The notes below the pieces were generated by a model that saw only the letters and a program-made list of their open reading frames with translations, was not told the DNA's origin and searched no databases. This document shows positions 9,701 to 17,869 of a stretch of DNA of 39,243 nucleotides, piece by piece. The stretch comes from Bacteroidota bacterium. GTDB taxonomy: Bacteria > Bacteroidota > Bacteroidia > Chitinophagales > Chitinophagaceae. The stretch is taken from NCBI GenBank assembly GCA_029560415.1, contig JAKQKY010000299.1, positions 1 through 39,243 of the forward strand, read 5' to 3'. A program made the position numbers and the translations under genes. The stretch's first letter is position 1. The number at the start of each line of letters is the position of its first letter.

Positions 9701-10285
9701 TCAAATGGCTTTCAACGCTTTTTTAATTAATTCTTCTAAAAGTGATATATCAGGTTCGGCACGGATAATTTTCTGAATGGATTGCTCCGCCTGTGTCCTG
9801 GAAATTCCGAGTGCTGTCAATGCTGTTAACGCATCCTGCTCCAAACTATTGCCCCCCATTTGCATATTTCCCGCTGCAGTAGCGTGTTTGCCAACTTTAT
9901 CTTTTAATTCAAGAACCAGTCTTTCGGCAGTTTTTTTACCAATTCCCTTCACACTTTCCAATAATCGCACATTTCCCTGAATAATGGCCCTATTGATCTC
10001 CTCGGGCCTGATAGAAGACAACATCATGCGTGCAGTAGCTGCACCAACCCCTGAAACACTGATCAATTGCAAAAAAATCTCCTTCTCACTCTTTTCCGAA
10101 AAGCCAAATAAGGTATGTCCGTCTTCCTTTACCTGCAGGTGAGTGAACAATTTACCCTCGGTTAGGTGTTGTATGTCGGAATATGTTTGTAAACTAATGT
10201 TTACTTCATAACCAACACCATTGACATCGATATACACCTGGGCCGGATTTTTATACGTAAATTTTCCCTGCAAATATGCATACAT
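9701..10285 (-). CDS. ruvA: Holliday junction branch migration protein RuvA
   Basis: A 194-residue protein of standard RuvA length. The N-terminal OB-fold domain is seen in MYAYLQGKFTYKNPAQVYID and NGVGYEVNIS. Two helix-hairpin-helix motifs follow (ISVSGVGAATARMML about residues 75-89 and VKGIGKKTAERLVLELKDK about 110-128), and a C-terminal three-helix domain III (ALTALGISRTQAEQSIQKI) that would contact RuvB. RuvA binds the four-way junction and loads the RuvB motor during recombinational repair. It is the first gene of the apparent ruvA-sprA unit. Having ruvA next to sprA is, to my knowledge, a recurrent arrangement in Bacteroidota. Confidence 0.96.
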   Translation of the reverse strand: MYAYLQGKFTYKNPAQVYIDVNGVGYEVNISLQTYSDIQHLTEGKLFTHLQVKEDGHTLFGFSEKSEKEIFLQLISVSGVGAATARMMLSSIRPEEINRAIIQGNVRLLESVKGIGKKTAERLVLELKDKVGKHATAAGNMQMGGNSLEQDALTALTALGISRTQAEQSIQKIIRAEPDISLLEELIKKALKAI

Positions 10286-10416
10286 AATTTCTTGGTCTGT
10301 CGGTAGCGAAAATAAGGATATTTTACCAGCTGTACGAGTAAAAATAACATACTGTTTTTTTACATTATTTTTACGGCCTCTAAGATTAACTGTATATCAT
10401 AAAAAAAATAGCATTC

Positions 10417-11415
10417 ATGCAAAAAATTACTGCAGCCATTACCGGGGTTGGTGGTTATGTTCCCGAATACAAGCTCACCAACCAGATATTGGAAACCATG
10501 GTGGATACCAATGATGAGTGGATCCGAAGCCGCACCGGTGTTGAAGAAAGGAGGATCTTAAAAGGCGAAGGACTCGGCAGTAGCGATATGGCCGTGGAAG
10601 CAGTGAAAGAGCTTTGTCAGAAAACAGGGATTCCGATGGATGAAATTGAGTGCCTGATCTGTGCCACGGTAACCCCGGACATGGTTTTTCCGGCTACAGC
10701 CAATATCATTTGCGATAAAGCCGGCATCAATAATGCTTTTAGTTTTGACGTAGGTGCTGCCTGTTCGGGATTCCTGTATGCGCTGACCCTTGGCAGCAGC
10801 CTCATTGAAAGTGGCAGGTATAAAAAAGTGATTGTGGTGGGCGTAGATAAGATGAGCAGCATCATCGACTATAGCGACAGGGCTACCTGTATCATTTTCG
10901 GCGATGGAGCAGGTGCTGTAATGCTGGAGCCCCAAGCTGACGGAAATGGCGTGTTAGATAGTATTTTAAAAAGCGATGGCAGCGGAAGGCAGTTCCTTCA
11001 TATGAAGGCCGGAGGATCGGTAAAGCCCGCTACAGTAGACACTGTTTTAGCCAAAGAACACTATGTTTACCAGGAAGGACAATCTGTTTTTAAATTCGCG
11101 GTAAAAGGCATGGCAGATGTAAGTTTTGAACTGATGGAACGCAATAATTTAACTGCCGATGACATTGCCTGGCTGGTTCCACACCAGGCGAACCTGCGTA
11201 TCATTGATGCTACGGCCAACAGGATGAACCTTCCTAAGGAAAAGGTGATGATCAATATTCAGAAATTTGGAAATACTACAGCGGCTACCCTGCCGTTATG
11301 TTTATGGGAATGGGAAAACCAGTTGAAAAAGGGCGACAACATCATCCTGGCTGCCTTTGGTGGTGGTTTCACCTGGGGAGCTACCTGGCTTAAATGGGCC
11401 TACGACCCTAAATAG
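10417..11415 (+). CDS. fabH: Beta-ketoacyl-ACP synthase III (FabH)
   Basis: A 332-residue thiolase-fold condensing enzyme that starts fatty acid synthesis by joining an acyl-CoA primer to malonyl-ACP. The catalytic Cys116 lies in [11 protein letters not shown], His256 in VPHQANLRI and Asn286 in [11 protein letters not shown], with the family-typical [16 protein letters not shown] near residues 31-46 and GDGAGAVML at 162-170. The C-terminal [16 protein letters not shown] matches the usual ending. It is divergent from ruvA across 131 bases. The usual FabH partners (plsX, rpmF) are not seen beside it here. The primer preference (acetyl versus branched) cannot be judged by eye. Confidence 0.95.
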   Translation: MQKITAAITGVGGYVPEYKLTNQILETMVDTNDEWIRSRTGVEERRILKGEGLGSSDMAVEAVKELCQKTGIPMDEIECLICATVTPDMVFPATANIICDKAGINNAFSFDVGAACSGFLYALTLGSSLIESGRYKKVIVVGVDKMSSIIDYSDRATCIIFGDGAGAVMLEPQADGNGVLDSILKSDGSGRQFLHMKAGGSVKPATVDTVLAKEHYVYQEGQSVFKFAVKGMADVSFELMERNNLTADDIAWLVPHQANLRIIDATANRMNLPKEKVMINIQKFGNTTAATLPLCLWEWENQLKKGDNIILAAFGGGFTWGATWLKWAYDPK

Positions 11416-11458
11416 ATCATGGTCAAATAAAGGCTTTGACTTCAAACTTAAATGCGCA

Positions 11459-13438
11459 ATGAAACTTTTGAAAAAAATGCAGGTAAAAGGATTGTTATTC
11501 ATAACATTCATTTTAGCAGGGCTAAATAGCCATGCGCAATTTTCCAGGTATATCATTCGGCTTAAGGACAAGGCCTTTAGCCCTTACTCGATCAGCAACC
11601 CCGGCGCTTTTCTCAGTCAACGGGCTTTGGACAGGAGAACCCGGTATAACATTGCCATCGACAGCAGCGATCTGCCCGTAACGCCCCGGTACCTGGATAG
11701 CATTCGGCTAGCCGGTAACGTTACCATCCTGAATACTTCTAAATGGCTGAACCAGGTGGCTATTCAAACTTCAGATGCCGCAGCTTTACAGAAAATAAAT
11801 AACTTCCCTTTTGTGATCAATAGCGCACCACTGGCTGCCCGTACATCAACAACCACTATAGATAAAAAATTAGACCTGGGAGAAACACCCATTCCGCAAG
11901 CAGATCAAAAGCTGAATAGCATAAACAACGTAAATGATCAGTTTAATTATGGACAGTCGAACGGGCAGGTAAAAATTCACCATGGTGATTTCCTGCACAA
12001 TCATGGATTCATGGGACAGCAAATGCACATTGCGATGCTGGATGCAGGTTTTTATCATTACCAGACATTGCCAACCTTTGACAGTATGCGCAATAACAGC
12101 CAGGTGTTGGGCACCTGGGATTTTGTAGCAGGAAATGCCAGTGTTAATGAAGACAATACCCATGGCATGCAATGCCTGAGCACGATTGCAGCCAATATTC
12201 CCGGGAAATTTGTTGGCACTGCACCAAAAGCATCTTTTTATTTATACCGTACTGAAGATGTTGGCAGTGAATATCCTATTGAGGAGCAAAACTGGGCTGC
12301 TGGTATTGAAAGGGCTGATAGCCTTGGGGTAGACCTTTGCACCACTTCTCTTGGTTACAATCAATTTGATAACCCGGTTTTCAATTATACATATTCCGAC
12401 ATGAATGGGAATACCACCCTCAGTGCCAAAGCTGCAGACATGGCTGCAAAAAAAGGCATGCTGATGGTGCTGGCTGCCGGCAATGCGGGGAATGATTCAT
12501 GGCATTATTTAATAACACCTTCCGATGCAGACAGTGTATTATGTGTTGGTGCAGTTGATACAATTGGCAATGTCGGAAGTTTCAGTAGTTATGGGCCCAG
12601 CAGTGATGGACAGGTTAAGCCATCTGTTGCAGCAGTAGGCCGGTTGGCCGTTGTGGCTGATGTTAATACGGGACTTCCTGTATACAGCAGTGGCACTTCA
12701 TTCGCCTGCCCCAATATGGCGGGCATTGCCACCTGTCTCTGGCAGGCATTCCCCGAAATGAATAACATGAAGATCATCCAGGTGCTGGAAGCCTCAGCTT
12801 CTAAATCGGGCAACCCCGATGACAGGGTTGGATATGGCATTCCCGATGCGAAAAAAGCATTCGTCATGTTGCAGAAAGAACTTTTTACCATGCAGGCGAA
12901 CCTGAATACTAACTGTAATGCACAACTGCAGTTTTCCCTGAAGACTGATCCTACTATGACCATCGACCTGGAAAGAAAACTTTCTACAGAACAAACCTAT
13001 ACAAACGTACAAACAACGCAGGATCCCGGCAGTTACGGCACGCATGATTTTTCTTTAACCGACATTTTGTCGAACATCCCTCAAGGGAGTATTTCATACA
13101 GGCTTAAAGTAACCATCGGTTCGGATACCAGCTTTTACCTGGACCCTGTAACACTTGATTATACAGCAAATTGTATACCTACAGAGAATAACGTAAGCAT
13201 ACATCCCAACCCGGTTTCGGATATTGTGAAAATTAACATCGCCCGCACAACTACTTCCCAGGTTGGCATTGTTATTCAGAATGCGGCTGGTCAGAAAGTT
13301 TACAGCCTCCGGTTCACACAGCAGCCAGGCGTTAGCGTTAGTCCAGTCTCCATGTCTCATATGAGCCGTGGCGTTTACTTCGTTTCCATTTTCATCGATA
13401 ACAAAAAAGAGAGCACCCGGAAAATCCTAAGGCAATAA
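11459..13438 (+). CDS. Secreted S8 (subtilisin-like) serine peptidase with T9SS type A sorting domain
   Basis: The frame is open from 11357, overlapping fabH, but the ATG at 11459 gives a proper signal peptide (MKLLKKMQVKGLLFITFILA, cleavage near NSHAQ, residue 27) and 659 residues. The catalytic triad is Asp195 (HIAMLDAGFY), His235 (NTHGMQCLS) and Ser414 (SSGTSFACPNMAG), with the oxyanion Asn342 in LAAGNAGND. A short N-terminal region (about 28-150) resembles an inhibitor/propeptide-like domain. After a beta-rich linker, the last ~75 residues form a type A C-terminal sorting domain: VSIHPNPVSDIVKINI, then GVYFVSIFIDNKKESTRKIL. It should therefore be exported by the SprA translocon and anchored or released at the surface. 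Its stop overlaps the convergent methyltransferase gene by 12 bases. Confidence 0.93.
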   Translation: MKLLKKMQVKGLLFITFILAGLNSHAQFSRYIIRLKDKAFSPYSISNPGAFLSQRALDRRTRYNIAIDSSDLPVTPRYLDSIRLAGNVTILNTSKWLNQVAIQTSDAAALQKINNFPFVINSAPLAARTSTTTIDKKLDLGETPIPQADQKLNSINNVNDQFNYGQSNGQVKIHHGDFLHNHGFMGQQMHIAMLDAGFYHYQTLPTFDSMRNNSQVLGTWDFVAGNASVNEDNTHGMQCLSTIAANIPGKFVGTAPKASFYLYRTEDVGSEYPIEEQNWAAGIERADSLGVDLCTTSLGYNQFDNPVFNYTYSDMNGNTTLSAKAADMAAKKGMLMVLAAGNAGNDSWHYLITPSDADSVLCVGAVDTIGNVGSFSSYGPSSDGQVKPSVAAVGRLAVVADVNTGLPVYSSGTSFACPNMAGIATCLWQAFPEMNNMKIIQVLEASASKSGNPDDRVGYGIPDAKKAFVMLQKELFTMQANLNTNCNAQLQFSLKTDPTMTIDLERKLSTEQTYTNVQTTQDPGSYGTHDFSLTDILSNIPQGSISYRLKVTIGSDTSFYLDPVTLDYTANCIPTENNVSIHPNPVSDIVKINIARTTTSQVGIVIQNAAGQKVYSLRFTQQPGVSVSPVSMSHMSRGVYFVSIFIDNKKESTRKILRQ

Positions 13439-14608
13439 TGGTTTTGTAAATACCGCTACAAACATTGTATCGGCTGCTATTTCATAGCCTTTGAGGTATT
13501 CCTGCTGTAAAAGTTTCAGGGAAAGAGAATTATGTATAAAAGAAACAATTTCGTCATTTTCCTGGCGGAAGACGGAACAGGTTATGTAAAAAAAGAGTCC
13601 GCCGGGTTTAAGTTTCCTGGTCACATTAGAAACGATCTGCTTCTGCCTGTTTGAAAAAATTTCTATTTGATTTTCTTTAAAATAATAAAGCTGCTCAGGT
13701 GTCCGGCTCCAGGTTCCGCTGCCTGTGCATGGCGCATCACAAACTATTATTGAAAATTCTTCTTCGGGCAAATCCGGGTCGGGCAATGAAAGATCTGCTA
13801 CAAAACTCCGGTTGATATTGATTCCGGCCTGTTGAAGACGCTGGGCCAGGTTCTGCAAAATATTATTTCGTATATCGCTTACTGTTATATTCACATTCCC
13901 TTTAAGAACATCAAATAACAGGACCGATTTACCCCCACTGGCTGCACAGCAATCCCAGGCTGAAACCCTGTTCCCGCTGAATAAAACCTTTTTTTCTTCC
14001 TGCAGGTAATTCAATACCTGCTGGGAATTGAAATCCTGAACTACCACATCTTTATTCAAAACAAAAAGATCATCCAGCGAGGTGCTGTTTTTCAACCGCA
14101 GGCAATCATTTCCCAGCCATTCATGTGCCAGGCCCGAAGTTTCCAGGATTGACCGAACACGTTGGTGCTTTCCCGGCCTTATCCTTAGATACAGCCCAGG
14201 CTGCTGTAACAATGACGTACAAAATTTATCCTTGTCAACCAGGCTTGATAAAGAATCATGAAAAGGAAAAATACCTGTAGCGTCTAAATTCAGCATGGCC
14301 AGTTTTTCTTTTTTAGAAAGGCTGATATTTTCATTCAACCCGGGGCGAAGGGTTGCAAGCATTTCACTACTTTCCTGTTCGCAGAGAAAAAGGCCTGCGA
14401 GTATTGATTCTTCTATATTATCCGACCTAACGGCATGGGCTGTCCGAAAATAGGTATAACAAAGATGGGCAATATTTTTCCGGTCCTTCGAGCCAAATTT
14501 TTTACTGGCCGAAAAGAATTTTTTCAGGTGAAACAACAGTGGCCCGCTGCCATCATAGGTTTTCAGGATGCTGGTTGCAGAAGCAATATAGGAATGAAAT
14601 CGGCTCAT
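13427..14608 (-). CDS. RsmB/NOP2-family rRNA (cytosine-C5) methyltransferase
   Basis: A 393-residue SAM-dependent RNA m5C methyltransferase. Motif I is AWDCCAASGGKSVLLFD (about 217-233). Motif IV is VCDAPCTGSGTW with Cys294, and motif VI is FYITCSVFRQEND with Cys344; these are the two cysteines used by the family, one as nucleophile and one for product release. The N-terminal half lacks a clear NusB-like domain match by eye, so the exact target (16S C967 in RsmB, or another position) is uncertain. The ATG at 14608 follows the T-run of the sucB terminator by only two bases, leaving no room for a conventional leader. The 3' end overlaps the subtilase gene by 12 bases, tail to tail. Confidence 0.9.
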   Translation of the reverse strand: MSRFHSYIASATSILKTYDGSGPLLFHLKKFFSASKKFGSKDRKNIAHLCYTYFRTAHAVRSDNIEESILAGLFLCEQESSEMLATLRPGLNENISLSKKEKLAMLNLDATGIFPFHDSLSSLVDKDKFCTSLLQQPGLYLRIRPGKHQRVRSILETSGLAHEWLGNDCLRLKNSTSLDDLFVLNKDVVVQDFNSQQVLNYLQEEKKVLFSGNRVSAWDCCAASGGKSVLLFDVLKGNVNITVSDIRNNILQNLAQRLQQAGININRSFVADLSLPDPDLPEEEFSIIVCDAPCTGSGTWSRTPEQLYYFKENQIEIFSNRQKQIVSNVTRKLKPGGLFFYITCSVFRQENDEIVSFIHNSLSLKLLQQEYLKGYEIAADTMFVAVFTKPLLP

Positions 14609-14610
14609 AA

Positions 14611-14636
14611 AAAAGGCCGGCTTTACACCGGCCTGT
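14611..14636 (-). terminator. Rho-independent terminator of sucB
   Basis: On the minus strand the stem AGGCCGG/CCGGCCT (14636-14630 with 14622-14616, loop of seven) is followed by TTTTT at 14615-14611. It lies between the sucB stop and the methyltransferase start and directly abuts the latter. Confidence 0.78.
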
Positions 14637-14652
14637 TATTGAAATTACTTGA

Positions 14653-15879
14653 TTATAGTTCGAGCATGGCTTCAACAGGATCTTTTCCGAAAAGCAGTAA
14701 TGCAGGATTTTCGAGCAATTGTTTTACCAATACGAGGAATCCAACTGATTCCCTTCCATCAATGATACGATGATCGTAGCTCAACGCAACATACATCATC
14801 GGCCTGATGACCACCTGCCCGTTAATGGCCACAGGTCTTTCAACAATATTGTGCATACCTAAAATAGCACTTTGCGGAATATTGATGATGGGTGTACTCA
14901 TCATGGAACCAAATATGCCCCCATTGGTGATGGTAAATGTTCCACCCGTCATTTCTTCAATAGTAAGCTTATTATTCTTGGCTTTTGTTGCCAGGTCTAC
15001 AACTGCTGCTTCAATCTCAGCCATACCAAGACTTTCAGCATTCCTGATCACCGGAACAACCAGGCCTTTTGGCGCACTAACGGCAATGGATATGTCGCAA
15101 TAATCATGATAAATGATATTTTCTCCGTCTATATAAGCATTTACAGATTTGAATTGTTGTAATGCGTAGCAACATGCCTTGGTAAAGAAACTCATGAATC
15201 CCAGGTTCACGCCATGCAGTTCTTTGAATTTATCCTTATATTTTTTCCGGATCTCCATGATGGCACTCATGTCAACTTCATTAAACGTGGTAAGCATAGC
15301 GGTCGTATTCTTTGCTTCCACCAACCGCCGGCTAACTGTTTTACGGAGATTGCTCATTTTTTCAGGGCGGTCGTTACGGCTGAATAATTCAATCCCTGGT
15401 TTTCTTCCGGGATGTTCCAAAGCCTCCAATACGTCCTGCTTGATGATTTTTCCATTACTTCCTGTAGGCGTGATTTTTTTACTATCAACTTTATTTTCAG
15501 CAATCATGGCTGCGGCAACAGGAGTGGCTTTTACATCAGCCGGCGCATTTTGTGCAGGCTTAACTTCAGGCTCTGCCTTTGTAACAGGTTTTATTTCAGC
15601 AGTTGCTGCTGGTGCTGCCGGCGCTGGCTTTTCCGGCCTAACAGCTTCTGTATCAATGGTACATACCGCATCACCGATGGCCAGTGTATCCCCTTCCTTG
15701 GCTATCTGATGCACTTTTCCAGCCTGCTCAGCATTTATTTCAAAAGTAGCTTTTTCGCTTTCCAGTTCGGCGATCACCTCATCCCTTTCGGCCCATTCCC
15801 CTTCAGCTTTAAGCCATTTTACCAGGGTCACTTCACTAATGCTTTCGCCTACAGTAGGTACTTTTATCTCTATTGACAT
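14653..15879 (-). CDS. sucB: Dihydrolipoyllysine succinyltransferase, E2 of 2-oxoglutarate dehydrogenase
   Basis: A 408-residue E2 component of the TCA-cycle 2-oxoglutarate dehydrogenase complex. The N-terminal lipoyl domain (residues about 2-78) carries the lipoylation Lys43 in [11 protein letters not shown]. An Ala/Pro/Glu-rich swinging linker follows (about 80-120). A peripheral subunit-binding domain comes next ([21 protein letters not shown], with the S-N-GKI-K core), and then the catalytic acyltransferase domain with the HxxxDG motif at His370-Asp374 ([10 protein letters not shown]). [11 protein letters not shown] at the start is the succinyltransferase-type N-terminus, which separates it from pyruvate dehydrogenase E2. 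The E1 gene sucA/odhA, often adjacent, is not next to it: the upstream neighbour runs the other way and a terminator lies downstream. Confidence 0.94.
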   Translation of the reverse strand: MSIEIKVPTVGESISEVTLVKWLKAEGEWAERDEVIAELESEKATFEINAEQAGKVHQIAKEGDTLAIGDAVCTIDTEAVRPEKPAPAAPAATAEIKPVTKAEPEVKPAQNAPADVKATPVAAAMIAENKVDSKKITPTGSNGKIIKQDVLEALEHPGRKPGIELFSRNDRPEKMSNLRKTVSRRLVEAKNTTAMLTTFNEVDMSAIMEIRKKYKDKFKELHGVNLGFMSFFTKACCYALQQFKSVNAYIDGENIIYHDYCDISIAVSAPKGLVVPVIRNAESLGMAEIEAAVVDLATKAKNNKLTIEEMTGGTFTITNGGIFGSMMSTPIINIPQSAILGMHNIVERPVAINGQVVIRPMMYVALSYDHRIIDGRESVGFLVLVKQLLENPALLLFGKDPVEAMLEL

Positions 15880-15981
15880 GTATTCTTCTTTAATTGGGGC
15901 AAATTTCGGGAAAAACGGGTTAATTCATTTTGATTTCTTTTAAAAACCCTGTTACCGGATAAATAACATAATATCTGCTAT

Positions 15982-16011
15982 TTGATATCATAATTAATTT
16001 ATTTACCTTCA
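15982..16011 (+). promoter_or_regulatory. Candidate Bacteroidota-type promoter of the 16155-19033 secreted-protein cassette
   Basis: TTG (15982-15984), a 19-base spacer, and TACCTTCA (16004-16011), which resembles the TAnnTTTG -7 element with two mismatches. The spacing is as expected. The predicted transcript would have a ~135-base leader containing a hairpin at 16065-16090. Confidence 0.35.
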
Positions 16012-16064
16012 CCCGGCCTAACATAAGGTTTTCCAATTCAATACCTTTAACAAACCAACTGCAG

Positions 16065-16090
16065 CTGTTCAATAACCTGGTTATTGACAG
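16065..16090 (+). promoter_or_regulatory. Hairpin in the leader of the secreted-protein cassette
   Basis: Inverted repeat CTGTTCAATAAC / GTTATTGACAG (16065-16076 with 16080-16090), an 11-base-pair stem with one bulged T and a three-base loop. No T-run follows, so it is not a terminator. It may influence mRNA stability or translation of the gene at 16155. Confidence 0.4.
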
Positions 16091-16154
16091 CCATCCTCAT
16101 CCTCCTGAAAAAAATTCCGCAGAACAATTTAATTATTACCATTAAAAGGTTTGT

Positions 16155-17849
16155 ATGATAAAAAGGACGTTCCCTTATGCCATGTTGATATGGGCTTTTG
16201 CCTGTATTTCCCCTGCAGCTTTTGCTCAATTGACGATCAATAATGCTCAATTGTTTATTGAATCAGGTGCTACTGTTACCGTTCAGGGTGACATGAGCAG
16301 CAACGCCAATATTGGCGGAACCGGCAAGATTCTGCTAAAGGGCAGCAGCACCCAAAATGTAAACATGAATGGTTTTACCATTCCCAACCTTGACATAGAA
16401 AATCCATTGAATGCAAATCTTACCGGGAATGCGATCATTGGAAATAACCTGAACTTTACCATCGGTTCATTAAGGATCGGAAATAATACTTTAACGGTGG
16501 CAAATAATGCAACTGTTACCAATGCAACGAATGCAAAATTCATTGTTACAAATGGCACGGGTTCGGTTAAAAAGAATAACCTGGGAGCTGCCGGAAATAC
16601 TTCATTTACTTTTCCAATTGGATATAGTGCAGCAGAATACAACCCAGTAACGGTAACGAATACAGGCACTGCTGATAATTATGCTGCAAGGGCCACTCAA
16701 CAGGTTTTGGTAGATGGCGTTACTCCTGCTACCAGCGATTTTGCAAACAATAGCTGGGTGATTACAGAGGAAGTTGCCGGTGGTTCAAATCTTGCCATTG
16801 ACGGAACCTGGAGCAGCGCAGATGAATTAAGTAATTTCAACAGGTTAAAAGCTGGTATTGCCCGTTATACAGCAGGGTCTGATTGGGACCTGCCCGCTTC
16901 AAATGTATTGGCAGCTGCCGGCGCAGGGCCTTATACCAGGAACAGGAGTGGCATTACCAATGTTGGCACATTTGCGGTTGCAGATCTGCAATTTGTAAAC
17001 AAGGCAAGAGTTAACCTGAAAGTGTTTTTACAAGGAGCCTACACCGGCAGTGGTGGTGGTATAGCCGCCGGATTGATGAGAGATCAATTAAGGGCAAATA
17101 ATATTTTACCAGTTAGCCAGCCATATAACGCAGGAAAGTTCATTCACCAGGGCGTTGAAGGTGGTACAGAAACAGTTGCAGCATCCGTTTTTAATGTAGC
17201 TGCAGTTACCGATAATAACATAGTAGACTGGGTTTTCGTTACCCTGTTAGATGGCAATGTACCAGCTACTAAATTGCAAACAAGGACTGCCCTATTGCAG
17301 AGAGATGGAGATATAGTTGACCTGGATGGCGTTTCTCCTTTATCATTGCCCATTAATCAAAACGGGAACTATCATATCAGTGTAGGTCATCGCAATCATT
17401 TAAGTGTACGCACGCCAAATGCCTCACCATTAAACCTGGTAGAGAATGCCGTTAGCCCTGTTTCATGGGATTTTACTACGGCCGTTAATAAAGCTTACGC
17501 TGATCCTACCATTACTTCAAATGCTCCATTAATTGCTGTAACGTTTAGTGGAAACACTAAATATTGCCTCATTGGTGGAAATACAGATGGAATGACCAAC
17601 ACCGGCGCTAATGGCAGGACGGTTATTTATTCTGGCTCGGGCAACGACAAAAGCAGCATCCTTTCTGCGGCACTTGCCGGCAACTCTTCTGGTAGCCTGA
17701 CAATAACCGCAGCCAATTACCAAACTCTTGGTCGTTATGACCTTAATATGAATGGCTCAGTGATCTATTCCGGTTCAGGAAATGACCCGATTGTGATTTT
17801 AAATGCACTGGGCAGCAATACATCCGTTACAGCTAAAGAACATCAATAA
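16155..17849 (+). CDS. Secreted surface protein with C-terminal dockerin-like repeat pair
   Basis: A 564-residue protein with a clear signal peptide (MIKRTFPYAMLIWAFACIS, cleavage after AFAQ near residue 25). The N-terminal third is Asn/Thr/Gly-rich with regular short strands (GNAIIGNNLNFTIGSLRIGN), as in a parallel beta-helix or filamentous surface protein. The middle contains VNLKVFLQGAYT, RTALLQRDGDIVDLDGVSP and YHISVGHRNHLSVRT, a block I know from many uncharacterised Bacteroidota surface proteins. The C-terminus holds two related units, each with an Asn/Gly-rich segment followed by VIYSGSGND (residues 490-498 and 536-544); the second is preceded by DLNMNG, like a calcium-binding loop. 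No standard T9SS sorting domain is present. It is 20 bases upstream of the next gene and probably cotranscribed. The function is unknown. Confidence 0.82.
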   Translation: MIKRTFPYAMLIWAFACISPAAFAQLTINNAQLFIESGATVTVQGDMSSNANIGGTGKILLKGSSTQNVNMNGFTIPNLDIENPLNANLTGNAIIGNNLNFTIGSLRIGNNTLTVANNATVTNATNAKFIVTNGTGSVKKNNLGAAGNTSFTFPIGYSAAEYNPVTVTNTGTADNYAARATQQVLVDGVTPATSDFANNSWVITEEVAGGSNLAIDGTWSSADELSNFNRLKAGIARYTAGSDWDLPASNVLAAAGAGPYTRNRSGITNVGTFAVADLQFVNKARVNLKVFLQGAYTGSGGGIAAGLMRDQLRANNILPVSQPYNAGKFIHQGVEGGTETVAASVFNVAAVTDNNIVDWVFVTLLDGNVPATKLQTRTALLQRDGDIVDLDGVSPLSLPINQNGNYHISVGHRNHLSVRTPNASPLNLVENAVSPVSWDFTTAVNKAYADPTITSNAPLIAVTFSGNTKYCLIGGNTDGMTNTGANGRTVIYSGSGNDKSSILSAALAGNSSGSLTITAANYQTLGRYDLNMNGSVIYSGSGNDPIVILNALGSNTSVTAKEHQ

Positions 17850-17869
17850 TTGTACATCAACTTAATATT

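Noticed and set aside
11357-11458. Upstream extension of the subtilase frame
   Set aside because: It lies inside the fabH coding region and would bury the signal peptide; the ATG at 11459 explains the N-terminus.
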